Positions 9,201 to 15,435 of a stretch of 49,527 bases of DNA are shown in pieces. A model generated the notes under the pieces. That model saw nothing but the letters and a program-made list of their open reading frames with translations. It was not told the DNA's origin and searched no databases. The stretch is from Lentzea kentuckyensis. Lineage in GTDB: Bacteria > Actinomycetota > Actinomycetes > Mycobacteriales > Pseudonocardiaceae. The first letter of the stretch is position 1. Every line of letters starts with the position of its first letter. The translations under genes and the position numbers were made by a program. The stretch is from the NCBI RefSeq assembly GCF_002150765.1, contig NZ_MUYM01000059.1, forward strand, positions 1-49,527, written 5' to 3'.

Positions 9201-11178
9201 GGAAGGGCTGCGCGACAGCCACGTCTACGAATTCCAGGTGCGCGCGGAGAACGCGGCTGGGCTCGGGCCCGTCTCCAACACCGTCAGCATCACGTCGCGC
9301 GGTGGACTGCCTGCTCCGCCAACGAACCTGACGGCGTCACCCGGCAACGGCAGGGTGGTGCTGAACTGGACCGCGTCGCCGTCGGGGAGTGTCTACTACT
9401 GGGTCTACTACCGCGACGCGTCGATCGGTGAGGGCTTCCGCAAGCTCGACGTGCCGTTCGGATCGCCTACGGCGACGCTGGAGCCGTTGACCAACGGGCA
9501 CACCTACGAGTTCAAGGTGTCCGCGACGAACTCGGCCGGTGACAGCAAGGCGACCCCGGTTGTGAGCGCACGGCCGTTGCCGCCGCGACCTGCTGCCGCT
9601 TCGTTGACGGCGATCGCGGGCAACGGCGAGGTGGGCCTCGGCTGGAACGCGGTCGAGCACGCCACGTACTTCTGGGTCGAGTACCGCGACACGACCGCGG
9701 GACAGGCCGGGTGGCAACGACTTCCGCTGCCCGTGCAGGCGTGGGCGCACACCGTGAAGCCGCTCGCGAACGGTCACCGTTACGAGTTCCGGGTGATCTC
9801 CGGCAACGTCGCGGGGGAGAGCGGTGCGTCGAACGTGGTGGCGGCAACGCCGGTGCCACCACCGCCGGCCGCTCCGTCGAACCTGCGTGCCGTCGCGGGC
9901 GACAAGAAGGTGACGCTGACCTGGAACGCGAGCCCGAGTGGTCCGGTGTACTACTGGGTGTACTTCCGGCCGCAGGGCCACAGCCAGTGGTACTACTTCC
10001 AGTACCCGGCGAGCGGTACGTCGTTCACCGCGACCGGTCTGCTCAACGGGTTCAACTACGAGTTCCGGGTGACGGCGGCGAACCTCGGCGGGCAGAGTCC
10101 ACCGTCCAACGTGGTCAGTGCGAAACCGTTCCAGCCCTTGCCTTCCGCGCCGAGCGGGCTGTCGGCGAGCGCCGGGGACGGGCGTGCGCAGCTCAGCTGG
10201 AACCCGAGCAGTGGAGCCGACTACTACTGGGTCTACTTCCAGCCACAGGGGCAGACGAGCTGGTTCTACTTCCCGAACCCGGTGCACGGCACGTCGTTCA
10301 ACGCCACCGGCTTGCTCAACGGCTACAACTACTCGTTCTACGTGCGCGGGGCGAACGAGGCAGGGCAGGGCAACCCGTCGAACACCGTGACGGTGAAACC
10401 CCTGCCGCCGCTCCCGGTCGCACCCTCGTGGATCTCCGCCGCGCCCGAGCGCGACACCCCGAAAGTGAACATCTCGTGGGGTGCGAGCCCGACAGCGGGC
10501 GTCCTCTACTCGCTCGAGTACCGCAACGCGTCCGACAACGGCCCGTGGTACCCGATGTCCACCACCAACCGCACGAGTGACTACCTGCACCAGCGGCCGG
10601 TCGGGGTGAAGTGGGAGTTCCGCGTCTCCATGTCCAACATGGCCGGCAAGGTGTACTCACCGGTCGCGAGTGCGGTGTCCAACGTGTGGATGCCGGATTT
10701 CCAGTACAACTGGCAGAACATCGGCAACGGCTCGAACGGCGCCGCGTACCTGCTGGTGCAGAAGTTCGGCCTGGAATGCGCGACGAGCAACCGTCAGCGG
10801 GTGTGCTTCGGCTTCACCCCGGCGCCCACCGGCCAGCCCATCACGATCGGTGACTACTTCTTCTTCCCACAGGACAAGGAGAGGCTCAACCGGCTCACCA
10901 CGTGCGAAGCGGAGCAGAAGATAAGCCTCCGCGGTCGGTTCGGCACGGGAACGGCCGAAAACTACTCGCACCAGTTGCTCAAGCACGAGGCCGTGCACAC
11001 GTGGCAGACGACGTTCTTCTCGTCGTACGGATCGTTCCTGAGCTCCTACGCGATCGCGTCCGGCTACTCGTGGAAGGTCGCGGGCAACGCCTGGCAGGCG
11101 AATGTCTTCGAAACACAGGCGAACCTGTACTGGGGTGGTTACCTCGGGCCCTACGGCAATACGCAGAACTGCTACTAG
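6268..11178 (+). CDS. Very large secreted protein: propeller-like domain, 12 Fn3 repeats, C-terminal HExxH domain
   Basis: The 1636-residue product starts with a signal peptide (RRR then a leucine-rich core, likely cut after SHA-23). Residues about 24-365 form a domain with repeated W, FSDTFLG and WQFPYDVQ motifs, resembling DUF5005/DUF4185-type beta-propellers related to glycoside hydrolases. About 368-1490 hold 12 fibronectin type III repeats of roughly 92 residues, each with a YYWVYQRDVTAGE-like strand and a NGHTYEFKVSA-like strand. The end (about 1493-1636) contains HEAVH at 1573-1577 and FETQAN with E1615, the spacing of a gluzincin zinc peptidase. GGGGG at 6257-6261 precedes ATG 6268. 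Probable extracellular polymer- or protein-processing enzyme; substrate unknown. It appears to be a single-gene unit. Confidence 0.85.
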   Translation: MRRRFLLSLLLMLGVLVVPPSHAAPPASDLNAMFNTYGDQGGHWTGADSTVSVQLPDGRVAWLFSDTFLGTVNADHSRPKSAPFIHNSIVVQQGNQLVQTLHGGTAASPTSLVNATNPDEFYWIGAAKVQDGVLKALYGRYSKAGEGPLGFARVGTALVTFSLPALAVTSVTDLTLDKKVGWGSAIVSDGGYDYVYGTEDVDGYKFAHVARTTGLGGAWQFWNGTTFVADESQSARLLSGAGTAFSVVRNGNQFVLATHDGNTPFGPWLAAYTAPSPTGPFTGPTYLYKAPEPESSTSWQFPYDVQLHQEQASPGTLLVSYNNNSLNNEDNYTDARIYRPRFVDMPWPPATPDPSTVPGAPSGVAATTNSEGGGKVTWNAQNGLKYWVYQRDVTAGQTHFARSPNQDAAGEHGLGGLRDGHTYEFKVSATNANGEGAFSSTVSVTAHVTPPPAPTNLRATPGSDADVALQWDAVTGNAQYQIYKRDVTANDADFSEVWFPSPSNTSFTVTDLVPGHTYEFKVLARNGGGQSGPSNVVQAVVRVAPPPVPTGLTAAAQSDGSVKLQWASAGDGLWYWVYQRDVTAGETDFKRLTYPVADGTTAQPGLLQNGHVYEFAVSSINRFNVESGRSAVVSVTARWDKPAAPTGLTAVAQSDGSVKLQWNSAGENLWYWVYQRDVTAGESFIKLEYPITDGASFQPGLLLKDHVYEFKVSGINAGGEGPASAVVQATARYDAPAAPVGLTATPGDGTVALNWSAVPNAWYWIYQRDVTAGEENFTKLEYPITTGASFTAGLLANGHTYEFKVSAITNGGEGAASAVVSAKPMPPLPAKVTGLTATPKPSGEIELGWTALPSVYYWIYQRDVTAGQGFTKLPYPAGEAKFTAGGLTHGHVYEFKIAATNLAGDGPASDVRSATASYALPAAPANLKGGAAGDGSIDLQWDSAGPNLYYWVYRRDVTAGETAFTRATYPTDQTTMSWEGLRDSHVYEFQVRAENAAGLGPVSNTVSITSRGGLPAPPTNLTASPGNGRVVLNWTASPSGSVYYWVYYRDASIGEGFRKLDVPFGSPTATLEPLTNGHTYEFKVSATNSAGDSKATPVVSARPLPPRPAAASLTAIAGNGEVGLGWNAVEHATYFWVEYRDTTAGQAGWQRLPLPVQAWAHTVKPLANGHRYEFRVISGNVAGESGASNVVAATPVPPPPAAPSNLRAVAGDKKVTLTWNASPSGPVYYWVYFRPQGHSQWYYFQYPASGTSFTATGLLNGFNYEFRVTAANLGGQSPPSNVVSAKPFQPLPSAPSGLSASAGDGRAQLSWNPSSGADYYWVYFQPQGQTSWFYFPNPVHGTSFNATGLLNGYNYSFYVRGANEAGQGNPSNTVTVKPLPPLPVAPSWISAAPERDTPKVNISWGASPTAGVLYSLEYRNASDNGPWYPMSTTNRTSDYLHQRPVGVKWEFRVSMSNMAGKVYSPVASAVSNVWMPDFQYNWQNIGNGSNGAAYLLVQKFGLECATSNRQRVCFGFTPAPTGQPITIGDYFFFPQDKERLNRLTTCEAEQKISLRGRFGTGTAENYSHQLLKHEAVHTWQTTFFSSYGSFLSSYAIASGYSWKVAGNAWQANVFETQANLYWGGYLGPYGNTQNCY

Positions 11179-11196
11179 CGCATTAGGCTTCGGTTC

Positions 11197-12171
11197 GTGG
11201 AGAAGCGAATCGCAGGCAGGTTGAACCGCGAGGTCGGCGTCGTGGGGCTGGGTTGCTGGCAACTCGGCGCCGACTGGGGCGAGGTGGACGAGAGCGAGGC
11301 GCTCGCGCTGCTGCACACCGCGGCCGACACGGGTGTCGACTTCTTCGACACCGCCGACGTGTACGGCGACGGTCGCAGTGAGACGCTCGTCGGCCGATTC
11401 CTGAAGGAACGCGGCGACGGCGTCTTCGTGGCGACGAAGATGGGGCGGCGGCTGCCGGCGCAGACCACGGAGGGGTACAACCGGGAGAACTTCCTCGCGT
11501 GGAACGACCGGAGCCGCCGCAATCTGGGTGTCGACACGCTGGACCTCGTGCAGCTGCACTGTCCGCCCACGCCGACGTACAGCCGTGACGAGGTGTTCGA
11601 CACCTTGGACGAAATGGTCGAGCAGCAACGGATCGCTGCCTACGGCGTGTCGGTGGAGAAGGTCGAGGAGGCGCTGGCGGCGATCAGGCGTCCGCACGTG
11701 GCCAGTGTGCAGATCATCCTGAACGCGTTCCGGCTCAAGCCCCTCGAACAGGTGCTTCCCGCGGCGGCCGAGGCGGGTGTCGCGATCATCGCGCGGGTGC
11801 CGCTCGCGTCCGGCCTGTTGTCCGGCAAGTACACGGCGGCAACGACTTTCAGCGCGGACGATCACCGCAACTACAACCGCAACGGCGAGGCGTTCGACGT
11901 CGGCGAGACCTTCTCCGGGGTCCCCTACGAGGTCGGCCTGGAGGCCGTCGAGCGGTTGCGGCCGCTGGTGCCGGAAGGTGCCACGATGGCGCAGTTCGCG
12001 TTGCGCTGGATCATCGACCAGCCCGGTGTCACGGTCGTGATCCCCGGTGCGCGCAACGTGGCGCAGGCTGCCGCGAACTCGGGGGCCGCCGCGCTGGAGC
12101 CGGTCGATTCGGCGGCCGTCAGTGCTGTTTACGACGAACTGATCCGGCCGCACGTGCACGACCGGTGGTAG
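11197..12171 (+). CDS. Aldo/keto reductase
   Basis: NADPH-dependent reductase of the aldo/keto reductase superfamily, 324 residues. The catalytic tetrad is visible: D51 and Y56 in FFDTADVYG, K81 in VATKMG, and H121 in LVQLHCP. The C-terminal cofactor region includes VVIPGARN. GTG 11197 has no ribosome site, but TAGGCT at 11184-11189 could serve as a -10 box giving a leaderless message. It follows the giant secreted protein by 18 bases and ends one base before the convergent PadR gene. The natural carbonyl substrate cannot be read from sequence. Confidence 0.9.
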   Translation: MEKRIAGRLNREVGVVGLGCWQLGADWGEVDESEALALLHTAADTGVDFFDTADVYGDGRSETLVGRFLKERGDGVFVATKMGRRLPAQTTEGYNRENFLAWNDRSRRNLGVDTLDLVQLHCPPTPTYSRDEVFDTLDEMVEQQRIAAYGVSVEKVEEALAAIRRPHVASVQIILNAFRLKPLEQVLPAAAEAGVAIIARVPLASGLLSGKYTAATTFSADDHRNYNRNGEAFDVGETFSGVPYEVGLEAVERLRPLVPEGATMAQFALRWIIDQPGVTVVIPGARNVAQAAANSGAAALEPVDSAAVSAVYDELIRPHVHDRW

Positions 12172-12172
12172 G

Positions 12173-12685
12173 TCACTCCTCGGCGAGGATGGCGTACAGC
12201 TTGCGTCGCAACTCGTTGTAGAGCTCGGCGGCGCGTGTCTTCTGCTCGGGCGTGCCCGCGTGGGAGATCTGCTCCATCGCGCTGCCGAGCAGCCGGACCG
12301 CGGTCCGCAGCTCGCCGTCGGCCGGGTCGAGCTGGATGTCGATGTCGCGCCAGGGCGGGGCCGGGTGCTCCGTCCTGCCGTGCTCGGTGAGGGTGAACAG
12401 CTTCTTGCCTCCTTCTTCCGCGGCGGAGATGAGGCCTTCGTCGGCGAGCATCTGCAGCGTCGGGTAGACCGAGCCGGGGCTCGGGCTCCACACGCCGCCG
12501 GTGCGCCCGGCGATCTCCTGAATGATCTCGTAACCGTGCATCGGCCGTTCTGCCAGCAAGGACAGCACGGCCGCCCGGACGTTGCCGCGCCTCTGGCGGC
12601 CGCCCCTGCCTCCGCCACGGCCGCCCCCGAAGGGCCCGTGGCGATGCCTGTGGTGTTGCTCTCTGTGGTGTGGCTGCATCATCAT
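12173..12685 (-). CDS. PadR-family transcriptional regulator with His/Gly/Arg-rich N-terminal tail
   Basis: 170 residues. After MMM, residues 4-35 form a tail rich in His, Gly and Arg (HHREQHHRHRHGPFGGGRGG), then a PadR winged helix: VRAAVLSLLAERPMHGYEI, GSVYPTLQML, EEGGKKLFTLTEHG, with a C-terminal dimerisation helix. PadR proteins repress nearby or own genes and release on binding small ligands. ATG 12685, 12682 and 12679 are in tandem; I take the first. Two palindromes directly upstream suggest self-control. The His-rich tail could bind metal, but similar tails are common in actinobacterial PadR proteins. Confidence 0.9.
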   Translation of the reverse strand: MMMQPHHREQHHRHRHGPFGGGRGGGRGGRQRRGNVRAAVLSLLAERPMHGYEIIQEIAGRTGGVWSPSPGSVYPTLQMLADEGLISAAEEGGKKLFTLTEHGRTEHPAPPWRDIDIQLDPADGELRTAVRLLGSAMEQISHAGTPEQKTRAAELYNELRRKLYAILAEE

Positions 12686-12693
12686 GTCATTAA

Positions 12694-12717
12694 CGATATA
12701 TCGGAATCTATCGCGAT
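12694..12717. promoter_or_regulatory. Double palindrome, likely PadR operator between padR-like gene and rlmN
   Basis: CGATATATCG (12694-12703) and ATCGCGAT (12710-12717) are perfect palindromes whose centres lie 15 bases apart, in an otherwise GC-rich setting and only 8 bases upstream of the PadR start. The AT-rich core fits both a promoter and a winged-helix operator. Binding is inference. Confidence 0.5.
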
Positions 12718-12762
12718 GCAACGGTCTTGTGGTGTCGAAGTTCGTGGGACACTAGATGTGCT

Positions 12763-13869
12763 ATGACCTCGCTTCCCCTTGTCTTCGACGCGCCCAAGCG
12801 CGGCCTGCCGCCGCGCCACCTCGTCGACCTGTCGCCTGCCGAACGTGCCGAAGCCGTTGCCGCCCTTGGTGAGAAGCCGTTCCGCGCCAAGCAGCTGTCG
12901 AACCACTACTTCAGCCGCCTGACCGTCGACCCGGCCGAGATGACCGACATCCCGGCGGCCACGCGCGACAAGCTCGTTGCCGACCTGATGCCGCCGCTTT
13001 TCACGGTCGTGCGCAAGGTCACAACCGACGAGGGCACCACGGCGAAGACGCTGCTGCGCGCGCACGACGGCACGCTCATCGAGTCGGTCCTGATGCGCTA
13101 CCCGGACCGCGCGACGCTGTGCATCTCCTCGCAGGCCGGCTGCGGCATGGCGTGCCCGTTCTGCGCGACCGGCCAGGGCGGCCTGCAGCGCAACCTGTCG
13201 ACCGCGGAGATCGTGGACCAAGTGCGGTTGGGTGCCGCGGCGATGCGCGACGGCGACATCCCCGGTGGCCCCGGCCGTCTGTCGAACATCGTGTTCATGG
13301 GCATGGGCGAGCCACTGGCCAACTACAAGCGCGTGATCGAGGCTGTGCATCGCATCACCGCGCCCGCTCCCGATGGGCTGGGGATTTCGCAGCGCACGGT
13401 CACCGTGTCGACGGTCGGCTTGGTGCCGGCGATCCGGAAGCTGACCGAGGAGAAGCTGCAGGTGCGGCTGGCGGTGTCGCTGCACACGCCGGACGACGAG
13501 CTGCGCAACACGTTGGTGCCGGTCAACACGCGGTGGGACGTCGCCGAGGTGCTGGAGGCCGCCCGCGGGTACGCCGATCAGACCGGGCGGCGGGTGTCGA
13601 TCGAGTACGCGCTGATCCGGGACATCAACGACCAGGGGTGGCGGGCCGATCTGCTCGGCAAGAAGCTGCGCAAGCACCTCGGGCAGTTGGTGCACGTGAA
13701 CCTGATCCCGTTGAACCCCACGCCGGGGTCGAAGTGGGACGCGTCGCCGAAGCCGGTGGAGCGGGAGTTCGTGCGGCGGGTGCGGGAGCAGGGTGTCGAG
13801 TGCACCGTGCGGGACACTCGGGGTCAGGAGATCGCGGCCGCCTGCGGTCAGCTCGCTGCTGAGGGCTGA
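12763..13869 (+). CDS. rlmN: 23S rRNA (adenine2503-C2)/tRNA A37 methyltransferase, radical SAM
   Basis: RlmN methylates C2 of A2503 in 23S rRNA and A37 in some tRNAs. The 368-residue product has the radical-SAM cluster CGMACPFC (C127, C131, C134), C120 in CISSQAGC and C347 in ECTVRDTRG, which correspond to the two mechanistic cysteines of the E. coli enzyme, and GMGEPL. ATG 12763 is chosen from the family N-terminus; a longer frame to 12727 lacks support. ACTAGATG just upstream may be a -10 region. In M. tuberculosis the orthologue also lies between cdsA and dxr. It overlaps the next, convergent gene by 22 bases. Confidence 0.95.
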   Translation: MTSLPLVFDAPKRGLPPRHLVDLSPAERAEAVAALGEKPFRAKQLSNHYFSRLTVDPAEMTDIPAATRDKLVADLMPPLFTVVRKVTTDEGTTAKTLLRAHDGTLIESVLMRYPDRATLCISSQAGCGMACPFCATGQGGLQRNLSTAEIVDQVRLGAAAMRDGDIPGGPGRLSNIVFMGMGEPLANYKRVIEAVHRITAPAPDGLGISQRTVTVSTVGLVPAIRKLTEEKLQVRLAVSLHTPDDELRNTLVPVNTRWDVAEVLEAARGYADQTGRRVSIEYALIRDINDQGWRADLLGKKLRKHLGQLVHVNLIPLNPTPGSKWDASPKPVEREFVRRVREQGVECTVRDTRGQEIAAACGQLAAEG

Positions 13870-14183
13870 GCAGCGCGCCTCGCGCGCTTCCACCGCACGT
13901 ATTCGCCGAGTGCGAGGTCCGGCGATTTGCGGAACGTGTGCGGACGTCGGCCAGACAGCTTCTGTTCGACCGCGTCGGCCGTCGCCGTGTCGATCGCGGT
14001 GTCGATGGAAACCGTGGCGCCGAGCAGGATCTGATGTGCTCGGTGTCGATTCGCGCGGTGTACCCGAGCGCGCGTGCGCGGGAGGTTCTTCCGTGACGCT
14101 TTGTCGTTCTCGCCGTAGACGTTCCTGTGGTCCTTGGCATAGCTCAGCCGCTTCTTCTCCTGCGGCGTCTTCCTCCGATTCAT
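13848..14183 (-). CDS. Small basic conserved hypothetical protein
   Basis: 111 residues, strongly basic, starting MNRRKTPQEKKRLSYAKDHR and continuing with YGENDKASRKNLPR. I recall short proteins of unknown function with this RxxYGENDKASR pattern in many bacteria, which supports a real gene despite the 22-base tail overlap with rlmN. There is no membrane segment, signal peptide or recognisable domain; the charge suggests nucleic-acid or ribosome contact, which is only a guess. ATG 14183 has no clear ribosome site. Confidence 0.6.
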   Translation of the reverse strand: MNRRKTPQEKKRLSYAKDHRNVYGENDKASRKNLPRTRARVHRANRHRAHQILLGATVSIDTAIDTATADAVEQKLSGRRPHTFRKSPDLALGEYVRWKRARRAAQPSAAS

Positions 14184-14315
14184 GGACCTGGCCTAGGTGT
14201 GCTGTCATCGGGATTTCCTGCACACGATCTTGCTGGGTGGGTGTGTGGACGCATTGTGAGCTGGGCGGGAAATAGGTCGCTCAGGCCCGGCTGTGGCCCC
14301 TACCGTTCCTCCGCG

Positions 14316-14948
14316 ATGAAACTTGAGGGGGAACGCTGGCGCACGCTCGTCAGCACGGTGCGGCTGGGGCGGGACGAGTACCGGGTGGTGCGGCCGGCTA
14401 GGCCGTTGACGCATGCGCCGATGTACTTCAGCGGGCGCGGGGTTCAGATGATCGTGGACAAGGCCTCGGCGCGGGAGTTGGCGATGGCGTGGGCGTTCGC
14501 GATCAGGTCGGCGCGGACGTTGGTCTACTTGCCGTTGCGGCACAACCAGTCCGCGTGCCGTGGGTACGGGGATGGGACCGAGGCGCTGCAGGATCTTGTG
14601 CTGATGCACGACAGTTTGGCGTTTCCGGCGTCGCGGTGGAAGGACGTGCGGGCTCGGCTGGGGCAGGGGAGGCCGCACACCGTTCAGACCCAAGGGCTGC
14701 CAGAGGTGGAGTGCACGCGGTACGAGAAAGAGGCGTTGCGGCACCACGTTGCGGCGGACACGGTGTTCATCTCGGGCAGTCGTAAGGCGTTGGCGCTGGA
14801 GGGGAACGCCTTGCGGGCGTTGGTCGAGGAGTGTCCGCGGCACATGCACGAGAACCCCGGAACGCATTGCTGCGCCGAGATTTCGGTGGAGCAGGAGTGG
14901 GAGTGGATGCACGTGATGTACTGCGGCGAACATCGCGTGCACGCCTGA
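14316..14948 (+). CDS. Hypothetical protein, 210 residues
   Basis: I do not recognise this protein. It begins MKLEGERWRTLVSTVRLGRDEYRVV when started at ATG 14316; TACCGT at 14301-14306 could be a -10 box. Visible features: a central Ala/Arg-rich helix (ASARELAMAWAFAIRSARTL), a Cys/His-containing C-terminal third (VECTRYEKEALRHH; MHENPGTHCCAE; YCGEHR) that might bind metal, and no signal peptide or membrane span. Codons favour G-ending triplets more than neighbours do. Thirteen bases separate it from the next gene, so the two are probably cotranscribed. Confidence 0.6.
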   Translation: MKLEGERWRTLVSTVRLGRDEYRVVRPARPLTHAPMYFSGRGVQMIVDKASARELAMAWAFAIRSARTLVYLPLRHNQSACRGYGDGTEALQDLVLMHDSLAFPASRWKDVRARLGQGRPHTVQTQGLPEVECTRYEKEALRHHVAADTVFISGSRKALALEGNALRALVEECPRHMHENPGTHCCAEISVEQEWEWMHVMYCGEHRVHA

Positions 14949-14961
14949 GGGGATGTTGGTT

Positions 14962-15387
14962 GTGGGAGTGAGGTACGACTACTTCGCCGCGCCGTCGGAC
15001 GAGGTGGCGGCTGCTGTGCTCGATGGCGGGCCGGCACACCTCGAGCCGGTGCGGACCGAGTGGCTCGACCCCGCTGGGATGATGGTGAAGCTGGAGTTGT
15101 TGCTCACCGGGCGGGCTCGCGACGACGTGCTCGACGACGAGCGGTGTGCGCAGGCGCTGGCGATGAAGGGTTACGGCGAGGTGGTGGTGCTCACCATCAC
15201 CGACGACCTGAGAGACGGGCTTGGGAAAGCGAGCGGGTTGACCGAGATCGCCTCGGCCTGGGCGCAGGCCGAGGAGTTGAGCGGGCGTGACCCTCAGCAG
15301 CTGGCGGGGGTTCTGGGCGAACTTCAGGTGCTGGCGAAGAAGGCGGTCAGCAAGGGGGAACGCCTGTACTGCTGGATGTGCGTTTAG
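14962..15387 (+). CDS. Hypothetical protein, 141 residues
   Basis: Unrecognised. The product opens VGVRYDYFAAPSDEVAAAVLDGG and ends with a short Cys-containing tail (LYCWMCV). I recall unnamed actinomycete proteins with the RYDYFxAxSDExAA start. Start choice: ATG 14953 would directly abut GAGGGGA (14947-14953), so GTG 14962, nine bases after it, is preferred. It seems soluble and alpha/beta mixed (LVELLLTGR, EVVVLTITDD). Likely forms a two-gene unit with the preceding hypothetical gene; function unknown. Confidence 0.6.
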   Translation: MGVRYDYFAAPSDEVAAAVLDGGPAHLEPVRTEWLDPAGMMVKLELLLTGRARDDVLDDERCAQALAMKGYGEVVVLTITDDLRDGLGKASGLTEIASAWAQAEELSGRDPQQLAGVLGELQVLAKKAVSKGERLYCWMCV

Positions 15388-15422
15388 CGCCGCCAGGAAA
15401 CCGGCCGGTCCGGCCGGGCGGC

Positions 15423-15428
15423 TACCAT
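15423..15428 (+). promoter_or_regulatory. Candidate -10 box (TACCAT) of the kinase gene
   Basis: TACCAT ends seven bases before GTG 15436, fitting a leaderless transcript; it overlaps the alternative ATG 15427, which argues against that start. Confidence 0.45.
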
Positions 15429-15435
15429 GCCGCGC

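Noticed and set aside
6496..9222. 908-codon minus-strand frame under the Fn3 protein gene
   Set aside because: The repeats in its product follow the Fn3 repeats of the sense gene; no ribosome site or domain.
7370..10660. Periodic DNA repeats considered as a CRISPR or satellite array
   Set aside because: The period of about 275-285 bases matches Fn3 protein repeats, stays in frame and has no constant repeat with unique spacers.
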